Of a stretch of DNA of 64,000 nucleotides, positions 1 to 11,412 are shown in pieces. A model generated the notes under the pieces. The model was not told the origin of the DNA and made no database searches. It saw only the letters and a program-made list of their open reading frames with translations. Position 1 is the first letter of the stretch; every line of letters starts with the position of its first letter. The position numbers and the translations under genes were made by a program. Origin of the DNA: Lycorma delicatula (Eukaryota > Arthropoda > Insecta > Hemiptera > Fulgoridae); the NCBI RefSeq assembly GCF_047948215.1, contig NC_134461.1, positions 83,600,103 through 83,664,102 of the forward strand, read 5' to 3'.

Positions 1-372
1 TTTTTACCAGTGTTTCTTTGTGTAACTGAGAAGGTTTTTAGATATATTTCATCTCGAAAAAAAAAATATATATGCGAGTATTAGTGGAGATTTGACGGTT
101 GAAACGTAAACTTTAAAACTTTAATGAATTTAATTAATGAACTGTAAACGAGTCTCTTATCACTGTGTGAGTTGGGTTTGAACTGAATGATTTGAATCAA
201 TCGAATGGATAATATTACAAAAATAATAGAATTAAATTTACGTTAAATAAAATAATATTAAATAAATTTTAAAATTTTCTCTTTAAAAATAATGGGCTTC
301 CTGTGGGGACTGAGTATAGGGCTAGAATGGTGAGGTATGCGAAGGAGCACCTCCTCGGAGGCTAGACCAATC

Positions 373-412
<40 letters not shown>

Positions 413-789
413 TATATATATATAAAGTTTGTCTGTTTGTTATCGCTTCACGCAAGAACCAACCAACCGATTGCTTTCAAATTTGTAGGATACATCGTGC
501 TATCCCAGAGAAGGACAGGGGAGGCCTGCCTCCCTTGAAGGTTAATATATTAAAAATATAAACCTTCAAACTTGTGGTTAAACTTGTGATTTAATGATAT
601 CCATTAAAGAAAGGATTAATCCTTTTATTTCATTATTATACCACCACGGCAAAGAAATAAGTTATGCATTTTTCGTCGTCAAAGGTGTGTGTACTTTAGT
701 TACCATAGTTACTACTATTATTCTGTCTTTTTTTCAGGTTTCTATACAGCCTGAATACTATAATTGTTATTTTTCAGTATTATTATCAA
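1..789. other. No gene seen; A+T-rich
   Basis: A+T-rich sequence with a TG/TA microsatellite at 378-424. The short frames here cross the microsatellite or lack any family resemblance. Confidence 0.6.
378..424. repeat. (TG)n-(TA)n microsatellite
   Basis: About 16 TG units with one GG interruption, followed by a short TA run. Confidence 0.9.
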
Positions 790-1035
790 TTCTCATAACC
801 ATGAGGATAACGAACAGTGCGGAGGTCCACGGGGTGGAACCCACTGGGTAGACGAGAATGGCGACTGAAGCGGAGTCTGCGGTTGTCCAGGGCGCCGTTC
901 TCCCTGGCAACGTGGGAATGGCAAGCGAAGCGAACTGTGTGACCCGGAGGAGGCCCTGAGTTGACTTCGGGGTTCGCCTGGGTCGACCTGGGTTCTGAGG
1001 GTTTTTGGTTCTAGCTGGACGGGCCGGCTAGTAGT
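790..1035. repeat. GC-rich block, probable repeat fragment
   Basis: A sharply bounded G+C-rich stretch in A+T-rich surroundings, with the phrase ggcaagcgaagcgaac and several cgg/ccg runs. It has no long open frame. It looks like an inserted repeat, but I could not place it in a family. Confidence 0.4.
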
Positions 1036-1556
1036 TTATTATATAATGAATTGTTTCCTACAGACAGGGGTGTATTAAATGTTTGCTTTACATTGTCACA
1101 AGGTTAATGATTTTCATTTACTCGTATTATACAGCTAATCCTTTTGGTAAATATAGTGATAGTGTTACTTGTAGGAATCCTACTTGCATTTCGGTAGGAT
1201 TAGCACGCTAAATACAACAGTATATTCACCTCACCAAAGAAGGCAAAAGGGAAACCGTTTTACTCGTCTAAGCCTGGCATGATATGCTTATTTATATATG
1301 TGAGAATGCTTATGCCATTTTCAGGATAGCTTGTGTTTCATATCAGGTCGCTTACTATATACAAGGTTGTGAGTTCTTGCACATTTTAAAAACATTATTT
1401 ACGTGTTTTTTTTTTTTGTTATAAAAATTGTTAGGTTAGAGTAGGACTTTTTTGAGGTTTTTCCATTTTTTTAAGGTGTAACGATAAAATGAAATTGTTA
1501 GGGTTAATGGAATAGTGAACGTACAATGAAATAAGATTACCTTAAAATTCCTTTTA
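1036..1556. other. No gene seen
   Basis: A+T-rich sequence with a poly-T run. I found no repeat copy or coding signal. Confidence 0.5.
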
Positions 1557-1700
1557 TTTGTAGCAGCTGCTGCACTATTCTCGTTATATAATTACCGATA
1601 AGTTTGAAGCTTAATGCTAATAAAGCATTATGAAGCAAGTTATTAAGCTTCAAACTTATCGGTAATTATATAACGAGAATAGTGCCGCAGCTGCTACAAA
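1557..1700. repeat. Near-perfect inverted repeat (fold-back)
   Basis: Arms 1557-1615 and 1642-1700 are 59 bp each with a single mismatch (tgctgcac against gtgccgca), separated by 26 nt. A smaller stem (aatgct/agcatt) sits inside. The near identity suggests a recent fold-back or MITE-like insertion, or selection for a hairpin. No clear target duplication was found. Confidence 0.9.
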
Positions 1701-3112
1701 AATGTAATTGGTGTGTTACGTGTAAACCTTGGTTTGTAGTTCACAGAATATAGGTAGATTCTAAGTGACTAACGAAAAACTTCATTTTGTGTATTTGTGG
1801 CGAAGTTTGTAAGTGCAGCCATGAAACCTGAAGAATACTTTGCCGCTTATACTCCGATTTAGTCTAATAATATACCCCTGAAAACCTTATATACAGAGTG
1901 AATAATCTAAGAACGACGCCTCAATTCGTGACACAATGTTGGTTTGCAAAGGCATTGTTAGACCCGAGTAACTGATTGTCACTTAAAAAGCTTATTTGTG
2001 GAGTATTTTAATCTGTTTTTTCCTCCTAAAATGCGTCATTTTAACAACAAAGTTGGTATAGTTAAGACTTATGTATAAAGAGGATCAATTTATTGTAACA
2101 TGCAAATATTTTACCGGAAATTTTGTTAATGTTATTTTACTTCCGGAAGAGCAGGTTACTAAATATTGTGTAGAACAGGAATCTGAGCGATTTGAAACAA
2201 TTAGTTGGATTTTTTCCAGCGGGTCGTTTTTATTTCGGTATGATAACGCACAGATATAAAATAGATGCTAAAAATTTCACTTCGAGTATCGGTTTTAAAA
2301 AATTAAAAAGTAAATTTATTTTTCTATTATAAAAAAAATAAACATTAAAGATTTCAATTTTTATTTATTGTTTTATTCCCGGCCGATCAAGTCAATGAAT
2401 TTAATTGGAAACGGCCGCCATTTGAAATTAATCGCTTCCATAGAATATATATGAAAGTTATACCGTGTGCATCTTCATTCGTCGCCTTTTTCCTATTTCA
2501 TTATTTTACGTGGTTGCGTTGTCATTTGTCATAGTGTCGCTGAATTTAATTAGTACTCTTACCGGCCTTGTGATTAATTAACTTGTGTAGATACATTTTA
2601 CATTTGCCGGTCGACTCTCCTCATTTATTTCAGTGAACGTTGTTATAATTTTTTCATCTTTCTATAGATCTTTGTCAGGCAAATAGTTATGAATTATTTA
2701 AAAATAGCCTGGTTGTGTACACGATCTTCTAATTTCTTACCTTATTGATATTATGGGACTGTTTTTTCTTTTCTTTTTTTTAAGTTCAGGAAATCGTATT
2801 TAAAGAGTATTAAATTTACATTCTTGAAGAGATATGTTAGATGAAATTCTTGGAGACTTTATGACCGTTTTTGGAGTCATTTGTAAGTCGAGCGGTTTAA
2901 TTTTGTGCTACATTCCTTTTTTGTTTCGTGCTAATATTTTAATCTCAAACACATTTAATATAGCTTACTGTATCCTCAGTTATCTTTATATATTTCAATC
3001 GTTTTACAGTATCAGTTTTTAACGTCTTCGCCTTTATCATGAGATTGATTAAAATTGGATTTCTTTATTACATTTTCCACCAACCTAGTTCGTCTTTTTA
3101 TAAAATTGTGCT
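1701..3112. other. No gene seen
   Basis: A+T-rich sequence. Around 2390-2600 there are CpG-containing patches (acggccgccattt) that could be an unmethylated promoter-like spot, but no transcript evidence or open frame supports that. Confidence 0.45.
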
Positions 3113-3234
3113 ATAAGTTTCTCTCCTTTCGCTTCTAAAATCATAATTTCAACATAAGTTTCTCAACTTTAGCTTTTAAATTATAGTTTTAACATAAGTT
3201 TCTCTCCTTTTGCTTCTAAAATCATAGTTTCAAC
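3113..3234. repeat. Three tandem copies of a ~41-bp unit
   Basis: Units start with ataagtttctc at 3113, 3154 and 3194 (41, 40 and 41 bp). Each ends in a variant of atagtttcaac. Units 1 and 3 are more alike than either is to unit 2. Confidence 0.9.
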
Positions 3235-3553
3235 TATGTTCCTAAATGTATAAATAATGTACTGATGTATGTCCGCATCTTCAACAGTTCATGTAAGGAA
3301 ATATTTTTAATGTTTTGTTACGTTTTCTGTTGTCCTTTGCATTTTCTTGTAGGCACATCCTTCGTTTAAGGATTAACCGAAATAACATGACAACCGTAAT
3401 CCTCAAAATTTACATTAAACTTGCATGAAGTATTATCGGAATATTCATTTTTTCCTAATTAATAACTAGGTTTTTCAAGACCTACGAATAGTAAAATGAC
3501 TTCTTACTTTTATATAATATAAGACGGAATGAGGCGATGTGTAAACCTATCTA

Positions 3554-4447
3554 CGAGGTGTGGCTATTAAATAACGAGACTAAAGCTGCTACAGAAGAAC
3601 TGGGCATGCGCCAAATTCGTATGACCCGACAGCTGTGTAGCGTGAAGAGCCTTCTCTTTCGATTGGTGTCACTCCAGTTTTTGTAGACATATTAGTCTGG
3701 CCGAGGTCTTCGTTTGGATAACATCTGTTTTTTTTTTTGCCGAAAAAATGATAGTGTTTTATTAGTGCAAAGAATTGTCATGAAATTTCATATTAAAGTT
3801 GGAAAACCGCTACTGAAACTTATCTTTTATTAAAAAAGAATATGGTAATGAATGTTTATCACGTGCACGGGTGTTTGAGTAGTTTAAGCGTTTCCAAGAT
3901 GGCCGACAAGACGTTGAAGATGATTTTCGCCCGGCTCTTGTTTTTTTTTATATTCATGGGATTGTATACCTTCACTGGGTTCCTGAAGGTCAAAATATTA
4001 ATCAACATTACTACCTTGAGGTCCTCGCTCAACTCCGTGAAAAAATAAGAAAAAAACGACCCGAGTTGTCGAAAAACAAGTCATGGGTTCTTCATCAGGA
4101 CAACGCCACCGGATCACACTGGATTGTCTATCAAGACGTTTCTAGCCAAGTATAACATCCCAGTGTTAGATCATCCGCCACCATGTGACTTTTATCTGTT
4201 CCCCAAGATCAAATTTGCATTAAAAGGAATAAGATTTCAGACTGTTGAAGCTGTGAAAGAAAAAGCGGCACGTGTCATGAAAAAGCTCACAGAAGAAGAC
4301 TTCCAGCACTGTTTCGAACGATGGAAAATTCGCATGGAGTGTTTTAAGGGTAGAGGAGAGGTCTATGTTGAAGGGGATAGTAACTAAATATGTATAAATT
4401 TAAAATATTTTACAGTATTAGTCTCGTAATTTAATAGCCACACATCG
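3554..4447 (+). mobile_element. Internally deleted mariner element, 894 bp
   Basis: The ends match as ~30-bp terminal inverted repeats with two mismatches (CGAGGTGTGGCTATTAAATA against CGATGTGTGGCTATTAAATT). TA duplications flank the element at 3552-3553 and 4448-4449. It is shorter than the usual ~1.3 kb because the middle of the transposase is deleted. Confidence 0.92.
3780..4387 (+). pseudogene. mariner transposase pseudogene (core deleted)
   Basis: The N-terminal part is readable across frames (ECLSRARVFE then FKRFQDGRQDVEDD, the helix-turn-helix end). The frame then jumps to the late catalytic region (LHWVPEGQNINQHYYLEVL, SWVLHQDNA) and the C-terminus (CDFYLFPKIKFALKGIRF to the end). 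The part carrying the first catalytic Asp is missing. In the third motif LDHPPPCDF lacks the usual YSPDLA, so a catalytic-site segment is also lost. Several stops and frameshifts are present. The copy cannot make active transposase. Confidence 0.92.
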
Positions 4448-4554
4448 TATAAGAGCAGTGTTTCTCCTTTATTTTAATAATTTCATAATTTCCTGTTCAG
4501 TAGCTCTAGGAAGAGCTATTTTTAAAATTATATAAATATATCATCGATTGTGTC

Positions 4555-4857
4555 CTCTCTCTTTTTCCTGTTTAGCCTCCGGTACCTACCGTTCAGATAA
4601 TACTTCAGAGGATGAATGAGGATAATATGTATGAGGGTAAATGAAGTGTGTAGTAGTCTTGTACATTCTCAGTTCGACCATTCCTGAGATGTGTGATTAA
4701 TTGAAACCCAACCACCAAAGAACACCGGTATCCACGATCTAGTATTCAAATCCGTGTAAAAATAACTGGCTTTACTAGGACTTGAACGCTGGAACTCTCG
4801 ACTTCCAAATCAGCTGATTTGGGAAGACGCGTTCACCACTAGACCAAGCCGGTGGGT
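4555..4857 (-). repeat. tRNA-derived SINE, family A, copy 1
   Basis: Read on the - strand it starts with acccaccggcttggtctagt. A box-A-like tggtctagtgg and a box-B-like cgttcaagtcct lie about 50 nt apart, followed by a body ending in gaggctaaacaggaaa. Four other copies occur in this window (10797, 16846, 28949, 41640). Confidence 0.85.
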
Positions 4858-5455
4858 CAAATCGATTGTGTCCTGTATTCTTACAGATGTTCCGTTCCAG
4901 TCGTCAGATACCAATGATCACGTGACTGTCTTCTTTTCAATTCATTGTCCTGAAACTATTTTTTTTTTTTACATTGTTGTTACATTTTTTCTTACTGAAA
5001 GGAATATATCATTTTGCTTTACATCCATTTTCTTAATGTTTATTATGGGTATGGGACGTTAAAGCATTTGAAATTCTTATCAGTGTTACCTTATGTGAAG
5101 AAAGTTATTTATTATACAAGCAGTTTTGTGTGATGAAAGAGTGAACTGTCGCTTAAAAGGTTGATTCTTTTTAATCTGAATTATGGCTTTTCTATTTTCA
5201 GGTGCCATTGATGTTGTCAGCTCATCTATAACGCGATCTTTTTTTGTTATGATATTTAACACAAATATATTATCTAAAAAAATATTGCACGAGTAAAATT
5301 CTTATAAGCTCTATTTTCATTCGATCGATATAAGTTTATAACATATTCTTTTTTTTTATCATCGTATCCCTTAACCTTTTTATTTTCTTTAAATTTTTTA
5401 ACCAAGATTACAGTATTTCTTTTTTTTTTACTAAGGGATCTCCATGTGTAAAAAA
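4858..5455. other. No gene seen
   Basis: A+T-rich sequence with poly-T runs and no recognisable repeat or frame. Confidence 0.5.
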
Positions 5456-5895
5456 AATAATCCTGCGCAGAACTGCCCTAGAAGATCGACGTTTTGTTAT
5501 TTTATTGATTTAATATTGCTAACAATAGATATCGCAGATAAAGAAACGTCAACGTTCCAATTTACAGCATCACAACAAACCACGCTTTTAACTTGCCACT
5601 TTAAATTGAACGTAACTCAAAAACGACTCAACCAATCTTTATAAAATTTTCACATGCACGACTTCAGATACACTACTACAGCGTATCTAAATTTCATTGA
5701 AATTGATTTACTAGTTCTGGAGATTTTCGAGCCACAACATTTTATACATCTGTTCATATATAAGGAAATCCAATTTTGTAAATTCATACTCATAACGCAA
5801 AACGTAAAGAAAATTCATTTTCACCCCCGCCCCCACTCCTTCCAAGCAACCTAAAGTAATAATGTACTTTTCTTCGAAAAGTCGATAAAAAACAA
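5456..5895 (-). repeat. Unclassified interspersed repeat fam-1, copy 1
   Basis: Reverse-strand copy of a repeat whose hallmarks are ttttcgaagaaaagta, ttgtggctcgaaaatttcc and a conserved ...gcgcagaactg... motif. The same modules recur at 7.3-8.1, 8.4-8.7, 14.3, 19.6-20.9 and 29.5-30.2 kb. It has no lasting open frame. Confidence 0.75.
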
Positions 5896-7317
5896 AAGGA
5901 AGACGATAATTTTTATCGATATCAAATAGATAAAAATAAGAATGAATTAAATATAAATAAATAACTGGGTCAAAAAGAATTTAAATTTTATTTAGAGGTG
6001 CTTAAAATAAATAAAATACGCTAATTGTAGTATTTCATTTTGTATTAAAGAATATTATTAAATATTTTTTTTTTAGATTTATTCGGTTGTATTGATTTCG
6101 TGTAAGATAATTTTTTTTTTTTTAAATATTTTGTATTCTGTAGTCTTATTTGCTACTGGCATCGGTGCTGACAATTTTAACTTACTTGTAGGTGTTTGCC
6201 AAATTATATGAAAATCTTTCAAGTTTATAAATAATTTTGTTCTATTATATTGCAAATAAATATTACAAGTTTATTATTGTTAGTTTTTATCTATTTATTT
6301 TTTTGACTTATAAATAAATAACTTCCACTACTCCCTCTCTTCTTCATGGGCTATACCTGTTCTTGTTTAATAGAAATCTTCTAATCTGTCATGAAATTGT
6401 GACCTTAACTAGGTCAATAGAGGTCGTTCTAAAGGACAGCATATTTTTTATGTTCTTGTTTTTTTATTCCGTCTTCTATTTGTCATTTACGATCATTCTT
6501 TGTTTAAACCCTAAAATCGGGCTTCTAGTAAAAATATGATTCACGTCAGTGAGTGTCCGTCCTCTTTAACATCAAATTTAATGTTTTTATTTTCACAGTT
6601 ACCATTGCACTACACAGAAAAGTTTTGTTATTTATGAATTTTCCCGAAAAATGTTTTTTGAGTGCCCTAATTTCAAAATAGAAATTTTATTTATATAATT
6701 CTATTTGTTTGCATTATTTATTGTACATTATATTTTGAGTAAATCAAAATATATTTATATAATTATAAATATAATATAAATCAAAAGAATTGTTTAATTT
6801 ACAAATAATGAGATTTGATGTAGGTGGTTATGCATTTATTTTAGCTCTGTTAAAATGAATTTTTAATAAACTTAAAATAACGAGGAAGTTCTTTATTCAA
6901 CCCGTACATTTCTTTTAACACGTAATTGTTTTAAAGTTGAACTAGGTGGAAGAGTGTTTAAACAAAAAATTATCGTCTGCTGAGACGATTTAAATATATT
7001 TTTTATTGTAATCTCTTATTGGATTGTTTTATAGCAAAATATACATCATTTTGATATTTTCGCACAAGAATTAAAAAAAAAAACTACGTAAAAGAAAAAA
7101 ATATTTATTCCCGTATTACAAATAGATTTAGCTTACGTTCGAAAGAAGGCATTTTAGCAGTTTTTTTTTTTTAATTCATAAGAATTAAAGAAACGGCTAA
7201 ATTTTCGTTACTCATTTAAAAAATGATTTTTTATCAATACACCGTGTATTGATAATTTTTCTTCAAGGACACATGTTTCTCGCCTATGCGTTTTTGTCGA
7301 CCTCTAGTTTCATATGA
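5896..7317. other. No gene seen; very A+T-rich
   Basis: Long A/T runs, with no coding signal and no repeat family recognised. Confidence 0.5.
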
Positions 7318-8125
7318 ACAGTGTTTTTTTACCGACTTAACGAAGAAAAGTACGGTATTACTTTCGGTCGCATGTTGGGAGTGAAAATGAATTTTTATTT
7401 ACGTTTAAAGGGATGAGGAGTACGAAAATACCGTTCACTTAAATTAGAGTTTCCTCATACGAGGCCTGTTCAGAAAATAATCGAACATTTTTAATTACGC
7501 GCCAATGGAGATATTTAGTGATGTGCGGTTGGCAGAATTGTGTTCCGTATAACCTCCTCTGTAACCACATGTTGGATTGTTGATATCTCGTTTAGTTTTC
7601 GTGTTGCTGTTGTATGAGTTCGTGTTAAAGTATCAGTAACGATTTTTGTAATCTGCGATTTTCAGGAGCAATGATACAACGGAAAAATCTGCGTGAAACT
7701 GGGGAATACTTTCACAGAAACATTTCAACTTTTGAAACAAGCTTACGAGATTATACTTTGGGTCGTATGAAATGTTACGAATGGTTTTCATGATTTAAAA
7801 GTGGTCGTCAGTCAATTGAAGATGACCTTGGTGTATGGCCTATATATATATAGGCTTACGTATAAAATTTTGTGGCTCGAAAATTTCCAAAACTACTTGA
7901 TCAGGTTTCATTGAAATTTGCTGTACTTTCTGAAGTTGTACATGTAAAAATTTGATGAAGATTGGTTGAGGAATTCTTGAGTTACACTAAATTTAAGGTC
8001 GAAAGATTTGAGCGGAGCAAGCGTGGTTCGTTATGATGCTGCAAGTTGGAACGTAGAACCAAAATAAAATAACGAAAAGTTGGTATTTTTGCTCAGAACT
8101 GCGCAAGATTTTTTTTTTTTTGATG
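7318..8125 (+). repeat. fam-1 copy 2, split by a mariner insertion
   Basis: The left part (7318-7457) carries aagtacggtattactttcgg. The right part (7840-8125) carries ttgtggctcgaaaatttcc and the gcaagttggaac...cagaactgcgc module. Comparison with the copy at 8395 shows the break falls at a TA within tttcctcatata, where a mariner fragment sits. Confidence 0.75.
7460..7838 (+). mobile_element. mariner-2 fragment (5' part) nested in fam-1
   Basis: Begins right after a TA with CGAGGCCTGTTCAGAAAATA, the same TIR type as the copies at 58.8 and 62.2-63.4 kb. It then shows the transposase N-terminus (TFETSLRDYTLGR, CYEWF and GRQSIEDD in pieces with stops). The 3' part and right TIR are lost. Confidence 0.8.
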
Positions 8126-8149
8126 TAGCCATTTTATAAAAGAAAGGAT

Positions 8150-8215
8150 AATACTAAAGAGATGTGGAATAAAATAAAATTTAATACTAAAGAGATGTGG
8201 AATAAAATAAAATTT
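8150..8215. repeat. Two tandem copies of a 33-bp unit
   Basis: The unit aatactaaagagatgtggaa (followed by taaaataaaattt) is repeated exactly at 8150 and 8183. Confidence 0.9.
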
Positions 8216-8394
8216 CAACACTAACCTTGAAAAAAGATGGCCTAAACAGAAAAAAAATAATCCATTTCATTTTTTTTTATATTAACGTTTTTGAAATTGA
8301 TGCTAAATAAAAGTTTGACAGTTTTTAATTTAATCTTAATTCCTAACAGTAAAAATTTGAAGAAAAAAAAAACAAAAGAGTTACTTTTCTTAAG

Positions 8395-8925
8395 TTTTTT
8401 TTACAGACTTTTCGAAGAAAAATAACGGTATTACTTTTGGTCGCAAGTTGAGAGTGATGGGTAAAAATGGATTTTCTTTGTGTTTTGAGGTATGAGGAAT
8501 ACAAATTTACTTAAAATCGGTTTTCCTCATATATCTATGCCTATGTATAAACTTTTGTGGGTCGAAAATCTTCAAAACTACTCGATCAGTTTTCATTGAA
8601 ATTTGCTCTACTTTCTGAAGTTGTACATGTAAAAATTTGATGAAGATTGGTTAAGTCGTTCTTCAGTTACACCTAATTTAAAATCAAAAAACATTTGAGG
8701 TTTTGTTGACTGTGTAGTGGTGTATTTTTCATACGCCCTTTTTCAGTGGATCACAGTGGTGAGCAAATTTATTTTTTATTACAGTGCTTTTTTGACGTGT
8801 AACAATTTTTTTATGGATTAAAGTTTTTGTAAAATTTTAGATCAGAATGAGTCGATACTTTTTTAAAAGGAAACAAAATGCGAAAAGACGGTATTTTTGC
8901 GCAGTTCAGCCAGAATTAAAAAAAA
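8395..8925 (+). repeat. fam-1 copy 3
   Basis: Contains ttttcgaagaaaaataacgg, ggtcgcaagttgagagtga, tgtgggtcgaaaatcttcaa and ttgtacatgtaaaaatttga. It is uninterrupted where copy 2 has the mariner. A small trailing module (aaaagacggtatttttgcgc) lies at 8890-8920. Confidence 0.75.
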
Positions 8926-9224
8926 TGATTTTATTATAACAGCTGTAAAAGTTTAAATCTTATTTATTATTCACATATTATCTATTATTAACTATTCCAA
9001 AATTGAGTCCGACTTTTACTGGATTTAGATTGTTTTTGTTACATTCTATAGAAATTTTTATTTCTCTGCTATTTAAGTGAATGGGATGTCATTTTATTGT
9101 AGTGTATAATTTGGTTGAAGTATTAGTTAAAAGCTCGAAAACTGAAATTGACAATGTTTGTTTTGTTGTTTTTTTTAATTGAAAATAAAAATACAATTTT
9201 TTTTTAATAAGGTGTGCGGGCATC

Positions 9225-9350
9225 AACTGCTATGGTCATTTAGCCCTAATGGAAATTTGTAGCTTATGAAAAATGTCATGTCTGAGCGGGTTCGAACCCA
9301 GGAACTCCGGATAAAAGGCTGAGACGCTACCACTCGCGCCACGGAGGCTG
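9225..9350 (-). repeat. tRNA-derived SINE, family B, copy 1
   Basis: On the - strand: gcctccgtggcgcgagtggt (box-A-like), agcgtctcagcc, then gggttcgaacccgctcagac (box-B-like) and a gacatttttcat tail. It matches the copies at 15505 and 21945. Confidence 0.8.
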
Positions 9351-9464
9351 ACAATACGATATTTATTTATTAATTTATATCGGATTTAATTTTCATCCGA
9401 TCTCGAGAATTGAATTTTTGTTTATACTAAATTCAGTATAAATAAAAACTCGGTATAAAGCCTA

Positions 9465-9960
9465 GGAAATCGCGGGCGGACGCTGATGTTTAAGTGGATA
9501 CCCGGTCACGTCGACATATGTGGGAATAAGGAGGCCGATAAACTAGCCAGGTTAGGAACGATTTTACCCCAAGGGCTAGTTCCCCATGTCCTTGCGTTCA
9601 TCCAGGGCACTGGTCGACGCGGCGGTCAATAGATGGAAGAAACAACACCTCTCCGAGGCGGCTGCTGGTAAGAGATAGATTCTTTGGTCACTGACCAAAC
9701 CTCGGTCTCCCGCGTGCGGTCAGCGTAGCTGCGTTCTGACTGAAAATTGGTCACGACTATCTTGCTTTGTCACTTTCACTGCATCCATTTGCTGTCGTCT
9801 CTTGAGTGTCTGCTGTGTGGTTGCGGGATGATGGGTGCTGATCATCTGAGAGATTATCTGACCCTGGACCACACCCAGCTGGATGAGAGCCCGAAGTTCA
9901 CAGTAGCCCGTCTTTATTGGTAAGCGCGTCGCCAAATGGCTCAGCAGCCAAGGGCGGGTG
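9465..9960 (+). pseudogene. RNase H domain relic of a non-LTR retrotransposon
   Basis: The frame reads MFKWIPGHVDICGNKEADKL and AR, a clear RNase H C-terminal motif (W-x-P-G-H ... G-N-x-x-A-D-x-L-A). RNase H domains of this form follow the reverse transcriptase in I/R1/LOA-type LINEs. Downstream a Cys/His-bearing tail (CLLCGCGMMGADHLRDYL) resembles the end of such ORFs. Stops and a frameshift follow the domain. The reverse transcriptase is not present, so this is a 5'-truncated dead copy. Confidence 0.75.
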
Positions 9961-10796
9961 TTGGCTAGTAAGTAATTTTTGTTTATAAAATCATAAAAAA
10001 GCAGGCGAGTAGAAAATAAAGCGTTTTCGGTTTTTTGTAGGAATATTTTTCTTTTAGTTCCTCAAATTACTTACTGAAGTAATGCTTATTTTGCTGTTAA
10101 TCTTTTCCCAACAATTTTTGTCTTTCGGTTTTAAAAAAAAATGATGTACAATTTGATCCGATTTCAATTTTTTCAAATAATCATGTGCACAATTTTTTTT
10201 GTGGACATTTGAGATGAATCATTCGTTATCTTAATCATAAAAATAGGACCTACTATTTTAAATTCACCCTCAAGCATTCATTTAGTATTTAATTTAAAAT
10301 GTTATTACTTCGAGCTATATTATTGTATAAAAATAGATCTTACAATTATAAAATGCTGTATATTATAAATAGTATATATATAAATTTAGGGATTCTAATT
10401 TTACATTATTGGTGGTTTAATGTTCTATCTTAGATCGGTACAATAATAGAATTCTGCGTGTGTTTATTGTTTTCTTTACTTTAACCTTTAAATAAGCTTT
10501 CTTTGTCCTAGATTTCAAATCGGCTTATTTCATATTATTCTGCTCGTTTTTCACGTGCGATTTAAATATTTATTTAATATACAAGCTGAACTAGTTGGCG
10601 TTCTTCCAGGTACTAAATTTTATTAGTTATCCAGAAGGGATAAATTAATGTTAAATACGAAAATTGTTTCACATTTTGTTCGTTTTTATTTTTTTTTTCA
10701 GGGATCTTTAACTAATTTATCCGCTGCAGTAAAAAATAAAAACTTATTATCGGTAGATGGTGGCAGGTACCCCTGAAATTTCAAAAAGATTTCTGT
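9961..10796. other. No gene seen
   Basis: A+T-rich spacer between the LINE relic and a SINE. Nothing recognised. Confidence 0.5.
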
Positions 10797-11092
10797 TGCG
10801 GGTTGGTCTAGAAGTGAACAACTTTACATCGTAAATCAGCTGATTTCGAAGTCGAGAGTTCTAAGAATCAAATCGTAGTAAAGGCAGATACTTTTATATG
10901 GATTTTAATACTAGGTTGTGGATACCGGTTTTCTTTGACGGTTTTGGGTTTCAATTATCCACACATCACGGGAATAGTCGACGTGAAACTGTACAAGACT
11001 ACACTTCATTTAGATTCATACATATTATACTCATTTGTCTTCTGAAATAATACTTTTCGGTGGTTCCAGAGGCTAAACAGTGAAAGAAAGTA
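10797..11092 (+). repeat. tRNA-derived SINE, family A, copy 2
   Basis: Plus-strand copy: gcgggttggtctagaagtga, aatcagctgatttcgaagtc, gtggataccggttttctttg, ending in ccagaggctaaacagtgaaa. It is more diverged than copy 1 at the box A end. Confidence 0.82.
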
Positions 11093-11289
11093 TTTTTTAT
11101 TTTCCATTATTTGAAATTTATTGCTAATATTCAACCTCAAGATGTAAACCATAAAAAATAGTTTGAGGTTAGAATCCCCGTTCGAAATTAAAAAGAAAGT
11201 TTCCTAGGAAGTATGTTTTAAATGGTTTTATCATCCTTTGCATTTTTAGGTAGATTTCATAAGAAACTTACCTATTGTATTGGATACCA

Positions 11290-11362
11290 TGATTCGACTT
11301 CCGGAAAATTTCGCCTTATCTTTGTGCTTCACATCCCCCAGACCCCAAAACCTGCGTACTAA

Positions 11363-11412
<50 letters not shown>

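Noticed and set aside
2390..2600. Promoter suggested by a CpG-bearing ggccgccattt patch
   Set aside because: A single short motif with no adjacent exon or open frame is not enough to call a promoter.
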